The notes under the pieces are model-generated. The model saw only the letters and a program-made list of their open reading frames with translations, was not told the DNA's origin and made no database searches. Shown here in pieces: positions 1-11,762 of a stretch of 64,000 nucleotides of DNA. Position 1 is the stretch's first letter; the number at the start of each line of letters is the position of its first letter. The position numbers and the translations under genes are program-made. Source of the stretch: Epiperipatus broadwayi (Eukaryota; Onychophora; Udeonychophora; Euonychophora; Peripatidae); assembly GCA_028023455.1 (NCBI GenBank), contig JAQFVV010000031.1:4815763-4879762 (forward strand), written 5' to 3'.

Positions 1-481
1 ACTTGAATACATGAGATTATAAATTGATTAGAGTTATTTTAAAGAACCTGAGATTATTATAGTTATATTGTTTTAATAAAGAGATTAGAATTTAATTAGT
101 AACATTATATTGAATTGATTGTTATTATTTTAAAGTCATAAGAATGCTATGAATTTATTATTATTTAAAATAATAGGGGGAGGGTAGTATCCTTATGCCA
201 TTGAAGTGGTATCCTGTTGGATATTGGCTCAATGTAATTCTTTACTGCTTGTATTTCACTTCATTGTCTCATGATTTATTAATATTTTATTTTTTTAATT
301 TCTTGTAAACCGAAACATTTATTCTTTATTAATCAGTTGGAGCTAGTTAAATAGTAGATATTATCATAAGATATTCTTATTATTGATGTAGTAAGACTAT
401 ATGTATTTTAGCTGAGCGTAATCATTTCATCTGAGCTAACTATATTTTTTTATTATTATATTTCTGGTTACTGAGTGTATA
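1..481 (+). repeat. 3' end of LTR-like dispersed repeat (copy 1, cut by window edge)
   Basis: From about position 25 this stretch matches 15625-16059 in the same orientation. Shared blocks include AAAGAACCTGAGATTATT, CTTATGCCATTGA, and GCTCAATGTAA followed by CTTCACTTCAT and TCTCATGATTT. Copy 2 ends GGGTACA followed by ATATAT; here the end is GTGTATA followed by ATATAT. The layout suits the 3' end of an LTR, but with only about 450 bp visible I cannot prove it is not another interspersed repeat. Confidence 0.6.
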
Positions 482-932
482 ATATATATATTGTAATGGT
501 ATATGCCGTTACATTAATTTAAAATTAGAATAAAAAAATTTTTAGATCGTAAATAAAAAACTAAAAGCTAAAATTAAAGAGTTGTATGTATATATATATT
601 CACACAGATGCAAAACTTTAAAAATTATTTTCTTTTTAAAAAAAAAATATTTGAACGTACTTTTTTTATAAAAAAGTACAAGATCTAAAGATAAAATATT
701 TTTGTAAATGGAAATGATGTGTTTATTAATTATCAAAAAGCAAGCTAGCCCTTGGGGATCTTATATAAAAAAGTCAGATGAAATATAGATAAGAGAACAA
801 AAATAAATTAGAATGTCCAATAGAAGCAGTAACCAATTGCTCAGACCTTAATGGAAATTATTAGAACAGGAAACGATGTTCAATGAATCAGGAGGAGTAC
901 TATAAAAGAAAAAAATATTCAAATTAAAACAG
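482..932. other. AT-rich stretch, nothing recognised
   Basis: A short inverted repeat (TGTAATGG / CCGTTACA, about 491-512) follows a TA run. The rest is simple AT-rich DNA with homopolymers and no coding signal. Confidence 0.5.
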
Positions 933-1112
933 TTCCAGCTTGATTTTGTGAGAAGGGCGATAAGATGCACTTGTCGCTCTCTCTCACTTATTTCAAATGA
1001 AATGACTGAAATACCAGGAATGAAACAGCTAAGGCCACCTCTAGAACAACAGACCAGTCTTTCAAATAGAGACATCATGGGAATTGGTACCAGGAACCAG
1101 GATTCTTCTACT
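933..1112 (+). CDS. Candidate 180-nt in-phase exon, product unknown
   Basis: The stretch is clearly richer in G+C than its surroundings and is bounded by an acceptor (ATTAAAACAG before 933) and a strong donor (ACT|GTAAGA at 1113). It is exactly 60 codons in phase 0, beginning FQLDFVRRAIRCTC and ending GTRNQDSST. If not spliced, the frame runs on to a TAA at 1128-1130 and ends VRHEL. The amphipathic start with a Cys-x-Cys followed by a polar Ser/Gln/Glu-rich stretch resembles the helix-8 and cytoplasmic tail of a G-protein-coupled receptor; that is inference from shape only. The minus strand is also open here and has a possible acceptor, so strand is not certain. No neighbouring exon was found. 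Confidence 0.4.
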
Positions 1113-2611
1113 GTAAGACATGAACTGTAAAATTTAAAAGTAATTAAGAACTTTCGTTAAAATTTGACAAGCTTTTAATATTCAGCTAACCTAAATTTTA
1201 AAATGAACTTTTATCTGACTTAAGTTTTCAAATTAATTATTAATGTTTAATTTTATACATGTGAGTTTGCTAAAAATCATTTCCATTTTTTTTATTTATT
1301 AATATTTATTGTATAAATTATTTAAATGCATTAAATTTAAGTTGGGTATAGACGCTTGCAAGGATTCATTAACATTTAATTATGTTTTTGGTTTTCATAT
1401 TTGATTAAAATATATAGACATTCGGTAAATAATGATACCTTATGGTGAGTATCTAAAATGTATTTATTCAGATGTCTTTTAAGTTATTGGTGTCAATGCG
1501 GCATCTTATGATGAATGCCATTGGGTTTCTTGTAAATTTCCCTCTGCAATTCCATCAATGACTTTATATTTTGATTGTTTATGTTTATTTTGGAATGTTT
1601 TTAACCATGTAATCTATGTATCCGATCTATACCATGTTAAAAAAACAAACTTTTATAAAATACATCTGTGCGAAATTATATAAATGTTAAATTTAAGTCG
1701 GGTGTGAATGGCTATATAGATTTGTAAAGTTATATTAATTAATTAAGGGAGGGTTAATCTTAGGTTATTTGTTTCGTAGTTAAATTGGGTCAATGGATTG
1801 GATATATTGGTGTAATTAGTAGATGTAGTATGAGATTCGCTATGTGCAGGATCGCATTATATGCTGCACACACCCTGTTTGCCTATGGAAGGGATAGTAA
1901 GATGGAAAATGCAGTCCCTTCCTATGGAGTTTTTTTATTGTTCTTCTTGCCAGACAGATGTAGCATTCCTGTCTGGATGAGAGTCAATGTCTTCTTAACC
2001 ATGCTGTTTAGATGTACATTCCTGACAGTATGATATTTATGTTGTCATATTCATACTGCATTGAATACATCGATATATCAGATGGATTGACATTGGTTTG
2101 GCTGCAACCTTTTGGCCTAAGGTTAAATCAGGGATAGAATATTTTCTTTTCAAATGGAATCTATGTAGTTTATTCATACTTGACATTCTTAAAAAATATT
2201 ATTAAATTCATCTGTGCGGATGGTTTAAAATTTTAAAATAATAATTTAAATTAAAAGTTAATATTAAAATCTAAAATAATAAATGTTATTCCTCGAATTT
2301 TAAATGATTATATATGTGCATTAATAAATGTTGTTTGTGTGTTAATTACTGGCAGTGGCTTTTATTTTTTTATATTTAAGATATAAATTAAATAAACTTA
2401 TATATTATTATCTCTGCGTCTCACTGAGCTAGTGGCATGGGCTAATGGTCTAAATAATAAATAAAAGTTGGATCTTTAACAGTGCGTATTTGCCTACTCT
2501 ATAAATTTTCTAGGTTCAAGTAGCCTAGTGGCACTCTGTAGTGCAGATACGGTAAAACTGCAACTTCCACTATCCTTTCCGACCATTATGATATATATAT
2601 ATATATTATAA
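1113..2611. other. AT-rich stretch with small hairpins, no gene recognised
   Basis: Two short perfect inverted repeats lie at about 1886-1925 (GGAAGGGA / TCCCTTCC) and 1949-1977 (CCAGACAG / CTGTCTGG). Around 2434-2530 there are pol III box-like words (a TAGCCTAGTGG and GGTTCAAGTAG) in an order and spacing that does not make a tRNA-SINE head. A (TA)n run at 2590-2607 precedes the next element. Confidence 0.4.
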
Positions 2612-4954
2612 TGCTACGGTGGTAGGTGTGATGGAATATCATTCTCAACTCCAGTTCAAAATAAATATAAAATTAACTAGCCATATTTAATATAAAATAT
2701 ACAATAATGAGCATGAGAGATCACTCTAAGAGATCAGCAGCTAACTATCCTAAGTATAAGCATAATTAACTATAAGTTCACCAACATTAAAATAAGTATA
2801 AATCATTCATCATCATGAATAATCAACAGTCAAAATAAATCAACAGTCAATCTGGTGATTGGATTTGAAATAGTTCTATCATAGACTAGGCCAACTTTTA
2901 GCCTTTTCCAGCTTGGAGCAATTATTTGAATGCACAAACTAAGTGCTCATCCATCAGAATATATAATAAAACAATAATGCTGGGATATTAAAAACATGCT
3001 GATCATTATCAATGCTCTTGCTACTTAGTATTAGTAATGTACTGGTCAATTATAAACTGAATGTCTAATAAAGACTAAAACAAAATAAAATGTAGTGCAT
3101 GAACTTTGAAGAATATTCTCTTTGCATCAATTGAGGATGATTATCAACTGGATGTCCATACACTAAAATACACTCCCTTTCTATATAGCTGCTATGCATA
3201 AATCTAGATCAGAAAGCAAGACCTCTATAATTTATTATTGTGAGCAAGAGAATAATAAATAAAGTAGCTTATTATAAATAACTTTAAATAAATCATAGGC
3301 TTCCCCTATTTATAAATAAATAGTTTTATTGGGATCATCAAAAAATAAATCCTAGAATATACACTGTCATGAAATAAAGTCACACACACACACTACAATT
3401 CATGAGACAGGAATGGGATAGAATAAAGAAACAGTCTAAAAACATATTTTAGTTTAAAAAACAATTATTTAATTTCTAATTAATAACAAAAAAATGACAT
3501 AATAGTAGGTAATTTCAAATATCTACTTCATCAAAAAAATATATACAGTTTGATAAAATTATATTAACCAAACAGTTGATTTTAATCATGGATTAATTCT
3601 AAATTTATTAAGCTATTTATTTAAAATAGTTAAGATTCTTTTTTTCTATTTTTATAATCTTTGATGCAGCTTAGCAAGCAATTTTTTTTTAACTTTACAA
3701 CAGATTTTTTTCTCTCTCTTTAAAAACTATTTCACCATTTGTAATAGAAATTTGACTGGGTTTTAGAAAAACAAAAAATAATAAAGTGAGCACACATAAA
3801 CAATAATAATACCTCTAGCCATAGCTTTCTTGTTTATGGAGGCCTTTCCAATAGTAATTTTCAGTTTTTTGTTTCTGCTGAAGGCATCTAAACACAGGCC
3901 TGGTTAAATTTGTCATTTTTTGAGTCTGTAGAAATTCCAAGTAAATGTAAAATAGCTAATTTTGTCCATTAGGTTCTCCTCTTGAATTTCCAGGTGAGAC
4001 AGATATAGGCAGAAACTCATGCTCTTGGTTGAAAATAAGGTTGCAGAATACTTTAGGGAAGGGTTTTACCTTTCCTATATTTTCTTCCAATGAAGGTAAG
4101 TCACATGAAGTAAAATGATGTCTAGCTTTTAGATAAATTTAGTCATTATACAAACCATTTTAAAGCTAAACTCATGGTATGCTAAAAGCTTGATTAAAAC
4201 TTCTGCTATTCTATTCAATAGCTTCTTAAAGACTTATGCTTCTTTTTTTATTAGCTGGATTAAGCTTGGGGTGTTCTCTCTTCAACAGCTAAGTTAGGAA
4301 TCTTCTATTTCTTACCAGACACTGAGGTTTTCTCATTTGTTGATCCTCCTCCCTTATATCTTTTATAGAACAATCTCCACAACAACCAATTAAATAAATT
4401 TCCATAGATACAATTGTTCAATTATCTACCTCTTTAATCAAAGACATTGAAAAATAACTCTGATTAAAAATAAAATTTACAAAGATATTAAAATCTAATT
4501 TTTTCTTTAAAATAAAATTCTCTCAAACATAAAACTTAATCACTTTTTTTAAAAAAGATTAAAATTAACATTAATTAAATAAAGTACAAAAACAAAGAAA
4601 AAGAATGTTTCTTTTCTTAGTACATTTTCATAGATTAAATTAAAATTACTAATTAATTATAACTACTACAGAGGAAGAGAGTAAAAAAAAATTTGTTTAC
4701 ATTTTTTCACAATTCTCTCTCTTCCTTTTATTATCATTTATAACTTATTAAAATAATTTCCATATTAAAATCATATTACTATTAATAAATTAAATGTTTG
4801 ATAATAATGACCATTTAAAAAAAATAGATCTAAGAAAACTAAATAATACTTTCCTTAATGAAATTATCTTTTAATTAAACGTGAAGAATATACTGCTAAC
4901 TATCTAATTCATTATCTTTTTCTTTTGGTGCAGCCATGTAGCCAACTTGTTACA
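2612..4954 (-). mobile_element. Candidate solo LTR, minus orientation
   Basis: Read on the minus strand the block starts TGTAACAAGTTGGCTAC and ends CACCGTAGCA, giving TGTA...CA termini. It abuts TA-repeat DNA on both sides: ATAT follows 4954 on the plus strand and ATAA precedes 2612, so a 4-bp duplication would have one mismatch. It is about 2.3 kb, more mixed in composition than its flanks, with no ORF. The boundaries rest on termini and flanks only, since no second copy is in the window. Confidence 0.4.
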
Positions 4955-6685
4955 ATATATATATATGTGTGTTAAGTAAACTAGTAAATATTTATATATG
5001 TAACTTTAAAAATTATGGAATTTTTTTTTGTATTAACAGAATATTCTATAAAATATTAATTAGTATATTAGATAATATGCAAAAATATTTTAGTAATGCT
5101 TCAATGATATTATATGAATGTTAATGAAAAAAATATTTCCCTTTTTTCACTGTTCACTTTTAGGGAACTGCTCACTACTTGTCTGATTTTTAATCTAGAA
5201 TTCTGGAAGAATGCAACCTACTTAATGAGATTCATATGAACTGTCTTATAATAGAATATATGATATAGTTCTAAAATTTTAATGGATTGCGTAATTATGC
5301 CAAATTTTTTTCTAAAAGTTTTCTTAAATATCTTTGGTCATTATATTTGGAGCCTTTTGCTCTCTTATTAAGATCACCTGGTGTGTGATATCAGACCATG
5401 AACAACAACAGGGTCAATGATAAATAATATCTATTATACAGAGATTTATGATTGAAGGTTGTGTGGTAAATGTCTAGGAACATGCTAAAAGAGTTCAAAA
5501 TTAATTAAACTTCATCAGATTTGACAAATACTAAATTTTAATCATTAAAAAGAGATGATTCCCAAATTTCATCAATCAATCTGAATGCACTCTACAAGAA
5601 TTATTCCTAGAATTGGAAAATTTGAAGAAAAAAATGAAAGAACAGAAAAAAATTGCTCTATTGTGCATGCATAATGTTGTAAAAAAGATTAGAAAAAATA
5701 TGTATCTGAAATATTTCATTATTTCACACATCTTGTGTTTATCATCTAACTAAGAAAAAATTTAGAAGGTAAGATAATCAACAATAGTAATTTTATTGAC
5801 ATTCATGACCTGTCTTGCTATGTGAAAACAAAAGTTCTAAACTCCTGCAGATCCTGCTTGTATATTTATTTGGAAATAAGGGGTTAATAAAGTTTTGTAA
5901 AGAGGTATCATTTAGCTGTAGATTTTTCAATAGCATGGTAATCTGATGAAATGAAAAACTAACTTCAAACTTATAATATATGGCTCTGAAGTGGTCTTAA
6001 AACAACTGATCCTATAATATGGGTTAAATATAAGCTGAGAAAGGCATCTGTCTTTAGTTAGTGCATGCCATCTGCCACATACTGATGTTTAGATAATTAA
6101 TAATATTGAGAAATATGCTGATGTTTAAAGAGTAAATAAATATTGAAATATACACTGATAGTTAAAAAGTAAATAAAAATTAGAAATATGTTGTTATGAA
6201 TAATTATATATAATTTAATAGTGATATAAATCATTTTAAAATATTTTCACAGGAGTTAACTTTTAATTAATAAAAACGTATTTATCAAAATGTAGAAAAA
6301 AGACTAATTAGAGAAAAATAATTAGTAAATTAAACAGTATATTTAATTAAATGAAATAAGATTAATAATAGTCAATCAAACTCATCCTTATTCCTTCTCT
6401 ACCCACTTCAATAAACTTATTGATCAGTTTGACTCTAGAGAACAATTGTCCCAATGTCATAAAAACATGGAATAGAAAAATTAAGAAAGACTTTCTCATG
6501 CAACAGGCTATGACAATTTCACTAAAGACAAGGAAGATCAGAAGTCTAATCCAATGATTTTGCCCCAAAATTATAAAATAGAAGCTTATACAAGCTATCT
6601 TGATCTAAATTATGATTTATCATATACCTAAACATCAACTAAATATTAAACATTTAATTTCTTTTAATATATATAGCTATTTGTC

Positions 6686-6717
<32 letters not shown>

Positions 6718-6752
6718 TATTTTAATATTCTCACAGATAAATGATGAATTCA
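4955..6752. other. AT-rich stretch with a decayed coding-like patch
   Basis: Mostly AT-rich. Between about 6400 and 6610 one plus frame reads as a plausible peptide interrupted by stops (for example NFTKDKEDQKSN), which could be an old transposon remnant; I do not recognise it. A (TA)n microsatellite occupies 6686-6712. Confidence 0.4.
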
Positions 6753-6911
6753 TAGTATTATTTCCAGGAGTTTCCCTGTAATAAAAATATAATAGCTAAA
6801 TAGCTGATGTTTCAGTAACATAACAAATACTTTCTTCAGAGATTTTTTGAAATATCAGTTATTTAGCTATTATATTTTTATTACATGGAAGCTCCTGGAA
6901 ATAAAACTATA
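6753..6911. repeat. Foldback hairpin with ~62-bp arms
   Basis: Arms 6753-6814 and 6848-6911 are near-perfect reverse complements (shared TTTCCAGGAG, TAATAAAAATATAATAGCTAAATA) around a loop of about 33 nt. On the minus strand, loop plus arm show CTGAAGA (6833-6839) and then GAAAC (6809-6813), the order of the conserved blocks of a hammerhead core, as used in the terminal repeats of Penelope-like elements. The helix between them is weak (AGTA/TACT), so this is a resemblance only. Confidence 0.75.
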
Positions 6912-7691
6912 TATATATATAGTGAAACATTTTTATATTCTATAAATATTTCTGTTTTTCATTAAACTGTGTTATTAATTATCAAAATGTTTAGTTAAAT
7001 CTATTTAATTCATACATTTCCACATTAATTCTTAATTGTCTTTGCCAAACACATTTAGATATGTAAAAATAACAGGCACATCAGACACTACCATCATGGC
7101 ACAAAGTAAAAGGTGTCTGCAATTAATATAAAACTATTGCTAAAATATATTGTTACTGGTCTACCATCAAATTTATATAATTATACAAGCAAAACGTTTG
7201 GGCTTAACATTTTAAGATGTTTTTTTAAGTTCACATATTAAGGCAGAAACTAATCTGGCATATGCACATAATAGTACTGCTATTGAATATCCTTTATTCA
7301 TTACTCAAGTTTATAGTAAATGGTTCTGGAGTAAAATAAAAAAAAATTGCTGCATAAATTTTAAACTATTATAAAACAAAAAGTTTTTAAAACTATTTAA
7401 GTCTAGTTGTATGTTACCCAAATAAACTTACTTTTTAAACTATATCTAGTGTTTGGAAATATGTATCTATTTAAAATAGAGTTCATTTATAATGGAAATT
7501 ATAACATAAAATGTTTATGTTGACAAAACTTATATTAAATAATAATTAATTAGCACTTTAAAAAAATTCTATTGACTTTAAATATGATGAAAAGAATTAT
7601 TCGGAGAAATTCACTTTATTTTTTATTAAAATAATTTTGCAAGCTTAAAGTCAACTTTAATCTTTTCACATATATGCCTTTTTTATTGAAC
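6912..7691. other. AT-rich stretch 3' of the TMED gene
   Basis: This holds the presumed 3' UTR of the minus-strand TMED gene. Minus-strand AATAAA words occur just past the stop (about 7679-7684) and near 7614, either of which could serve polyadenylation. Nothing else is recognised. Confidence 0.4.
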
Positions 7692-7964
7692 TTACATAAT
7701 ATTTTCACTTTTTTCGCTAGGATTACTTTCTTTAATAGTTGCAAATTTATGTTTGATTGTCATATGACTTTTAAACATCTTTCGAATACAAATTACTTGG
7801 ATTATAGAGCAAATAATAATTATGAGAATGATTCCAGCAGAACAGAAATTCACCAACTGATATTTATAGGCAATGACCTTTCCGTCCAATAAATGCTTAA
7901 TAGCCTCAATTTTAAATTTCTCCTTTATATCAGTCATTCGAAAGGAAAGATTTTCTAGAAGTAT
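7692..7964 (-). CDS. TMED/p24 family cargo receptor, last coding exon
   Basis: This exon encodes the C-terminal 90 residues of a p24 (TMED) protein, a single-pass membrane cargo receptor of COPI/COPII vesicles cycling between ER and Golgi. An acceptor (TTTATTTATTTAG) precedes it at 7965, and the frame starts in phase 0. Residues 1-38 are the membrane-proximal coiled coil (ILLENLSFRM, then charged heptads). Residues 40-60 are a membrane helix ending CSIIQVICI, then the typical basic-Phe start of a p24 tail (RKMF). The tail is about 30 residues and ends SENIM, longer than the usual 10-20 and without a terminal KKxx or an obvious FF pair. The stop TAA is at 7692-7694. The upstream coding exon is at 55574-55716. 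Family assignment rests on domain order and the tail junction; the subfamily is not determined. Confidence 0.8.
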   Translation of the reverse strand: MLLENLSFRMTDIKEKFKIEAIKHLLDGKVIAYKYQLVNFCSAGIILIIIICSIIQVICIRKMFKSHMTIKHKFATIKESNPSEKSENIM

Positions 7965-7966
7965 CT

Positions 7967-10900
7967 AAATAAATAAAAAAAGATATAAATATTCACACAA
8001 ATATTATACATCAAATAAAAAAAGTAAGTTAACCATTAATACAATGTGAAATATAAAAGAAATTTAGGCTATTAATATGCCAATAATCTATATCTCACTT
8101 ATCTAAGTATAAATAATATAACAAAAGCCATGTTCTTATAAAGCTTATTTAATAATATCATATAACAATTATTAAAGAAATTTTATGAGAATAGTATAAT
8201 GTTGAGATTTTTGATAAATAAATTTAAGCCAAAATTTAGGACTATATAACTAAAATTATATCTTACAACTATTTAATTAAAATGTCAATTTTTATATTAT
8301 TTGTGATTAATAATAAAATTATGCAAATAATATAAAAATGATGGTAAAAATATACCCACCTACCTCATCATTAGTAAAGGTATGCAATGATAATCATGTT
8401 TTTGTTTTGCAGCCAATTTATTTTATCTTGTAATCTTTTCTTTCCATATAAGATTAGATAGTAAACTAAAGATTCACACTGCATAACTATCTAGAGTGAC
8501 TATAAACTACATCTGAAAAAACTCTTAAATATTACCTAAATTTGAACCTAAGAACCATTGGGATCACAAGCACATTAGTTATCCCAGATTGTTTAATACT
8601 ACTATTAATGTATAAATTTAAAAATAATAATATCTATCTTTTTATTATTTATACTCACTTTTTTTCTTTTATAAAAAACTTTCTAGTATAGTCTAGTTGC
8701 TGTTATAGTTAACTATTTAAACATCTTTCTCAAATTGTCTCAATCAATTACATGCTTTATATATCATACCAAGCAAACTATCAATTAAAATTATGTAACT
8801 AAATGGGTCATTAATTTTATATATTAAAAATAAAACTTAATTGTAATAATGAAAAATGCAGTACACAACCCAATTAGTAATACAAGTAATTAATACTGTT
8901 ATTGACATGCTCCGTTTATCACAATGAGAGTGTGATAAATTCAAGAATTAAAAATTCTTGATCAATTCCCAATTAAGTAAAGTAAAACAAAAAAATTGGG
9001 TGAAAATTTAAATTAAAGTATATTGCTTAACTTTCCACTTGAATGTCCAAACATTTCACAATATTCTGAGCAATTAATAATATGAACATTATTTAATAAT
9101 ATATTACTCAGAGAAATTGTAGGCTTTCTATAGCTTTATTGTTTGTTAGTTTGTTTGTTTATTTGTACTTTTTAATTAAAAAAAAACATTTTAAATTAAG
9201 AAATCTATGAGGTTTTAAAATGAGAGAAATACATGTACAATGGGGATTTTTATTATGGGGAAGGAGATTAATGTCTCAGACCTATCTGACTTTAATGAAA
9301 TAGAAATCATGTTGTATTGCACTTTGTGTTACTCACATACTAAACTAATCCTAGTTGACTATGTAAACTATCAAACTGAAAAAAATGACAGAGGATGTAA
9401 TTGAAACTTGCCTCCAAAATAAAAAAAAGTTGATTTAAAAGTCTTTGATCACTCAATTGATAATTAATTAAATTAATTTATGGAATCTCAAAAATGATTT
9501 ACTCTTTTAATGTAGAAGTGGGCTATGACCATAGGAATATGACATTTCCCTAACAGTTGTAATGGCCATATCGTATTGCAATCATATTTTTAATCTTTGT
9601 AGTCAATGCACCCACCAACATTCCTCTGACTAATTCGGATTAATTTGTAATCTGTATGATCTACTTAAGCAAATCGAGGTATCTATTTTTTGACAATTTT
9701 TGAATGAATATTAAGGCTGGCTATGAGATGTATACTTAGAAAAAAAATCCTATTTATGCCTTTAAAAAAATTCATATCCAATCCAATAATATTTATTTTT
9801 GTCTATAATTCTAATAATATGATTAATCTGAGCCATTCAATTAATATTATAAATAATAATGTGATTCTTAAGAAAATCTTGCTAATGTTATATTGGATTT
9901 AAAAATAACCTTCCATAAAATGATTGATTTTTTATGCTTGCAAATTATTATTTTTTCATATTAAAAAAAATGGTTATCTAAATGGTTACAGAAAAATCAA
10001 AAATAACATTATTAATATTCTAATGTAAAACTGAATATTTAATTAACTGTTAAGTTAAAAATAAATATCAATGATTATGAAAACTGCCAATTATATTATT
10101 AGAAAGTCTTTCAATGTACAATGTAAGCTTTTAATCCATATCACTATTATTCGATCATTAACATTATCCCAATAATTGAATTAGTTTGTTTAACTAATCC
10201 AACTAGACTCTTAATAAAGTTGGTGATAAATTTCAATAATAATCATCTCCATTCATTATAATTTCCAATCAAATTTTATGAGGTAAACTTTGAAATTTAC
10301 TAACATTCAATAAATAATATTAATATAATATTCTTAAATATTAATTAGTTTTCAAGTCCACTTTCTTTCAGATATTTTCTAATATTTATCATCAATCTGG
10401 TTCAGTAGGTGAAACAGAGACTACTATATCAAGTACTAAAATAAAATAGGCCCAAAAATGAGATGAAAAAGTTTGAATTTATCTTTTTATTAAATTAGTA
10501 ATAGAAAAATGATTAAATGAAATAAAAGTTTTGGGGCATTTTCAATGGGAACACTCTCCTTTTCTCTTTAATCAAATTCCATTCAGTTCTTTAGGAGAAT
10601 TTTCTATTTATTCTTGAAATCTTTCTGAATAATTTTTTAATGGTACAAATCTATTTTAGTAACCGAAAAGTAAATAGAAGGGGAATTTGCTGTTGTTTTT
10701 TATCTTGGCTATGAAATAAATTATTTCTCCAGAAATCTCAATATATTACAATTTACAAAGAATCAAATAAATGATATTTCTAGAGGTTGTTAAAAGATAA
10801 AACAACTTTAAATTGAGTTAAAGGAATTATAAACATCTTGGAGAGGGGGGAGAAAATTATATAAAAATGCAAGTAATGCACAAAAATACTATTAACAGCT

Positions 10901-11486
10901 AATATGTCCTCCTCCTCCTCCTCTCCTCTTAAAGAATAGAAAAATAAAAATAAATAGGGACTTCCTAGCGACTTTTATTCCTATCTTCTCAGAATTTAAC
11001 ATTATAAAAGATTTGTAGTTACCATTACACTGAAGAAATGTCTTTGTATTGATTGTGATCTTAATGGTTTTGTACTGGGGGGGGGGGGGTTGAAGTACAT
11101 TTTATATATCTGAAATTCTTTATTGATAAGTATATACATGTTTTAATTAAAACAAATAATTGTTTTCATACTATTTAAAAATAGATTTGTGAAGATAAAT
11201 TTAATTTTAAAATTAATTTAATGATAAGTAAAATAAAATAAAAGGAGAAAAAAACTGAATAATTAAATGTTGTAAGATGATTATAGCAAATAAAATGCAA
11301 AAAAAGTTCATTTCATTTTAATATTTCATTATTACAACTATCTTTACATTTATAATGTTGAAAAAAAGATAGTGCATTAAATATTATTAGACATTTTCAA
11401 CAGACTTAGATGCATGTACATATCAGCTTATATTGTGATATTTATTTTCTTGATAGACTAACATGTGAGAGCATATATATATATAT
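7967..11486. other. Intronic AT-rich stretch, nothing recognised
   Basis: Long AT-rich run with homopolymers, a CTC/TCC run near 10907-10922 and a G13-type run near 11078. No ORF, RNA gene or repeat boundary could be supported. Confidence 0.5.
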
Positions 11487-11709
11487 GAAAAACCATAAAA
11501 CAATACAATACTAGATTAAATTCAAAAATTTTACCAAAATCTTTTCACAACCAAGGTTTCATCTACTACAAATAGACCTTCTCAAATGAAAATCAACTAT
11601 AAGATTTTCACTTGAGAAGGTCTATTTGTAGTAGATGAAACCATGGTTGTGAAAGGATTTTGGTAAAATTTTTGAATTTAATCTAGTATTGTATTATTTT
11701 ATGGTTTTT
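11487..11709. repeat. Hairpin of inverted Penelope-like tails
   Basis: Arms 11487-11594 and 11603-11709 are almost identical in inverted orientation (about 107 bp each) around an 8-nt spacer. The right arm contains GTAGATGAAACCATGGTTGT and GATTTTGGTAAAATTTTT and is followed by GCTAGTATAGT; the same words in the same order occur at the outer ends of the palindromic PLE pair at 56480-57690. The hairpin therefore looks like two tails of the same PLE family joined head to head, with the coding part lost. Confidence 0.8.
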
Positions 11710-11762
11710 TATTTTTATTTTTGCTAGTATAGTGTTAGGCAGGTTTGGTTTTATATATATAT

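Noticed and set aside
2434-2530. A-box and B-box words suggesting a tRNA-SINE or tRNA
   Set aside because: Order and spacing do not allow a tRNA fold, and no tail or second copy was found.
2520-2545. 12-base match (GTGCCACTAGGC, minus strand) to the Merlin terminal repeat
   Set aside because: Too short, and the sequence around it shows no further Merlin similarity.
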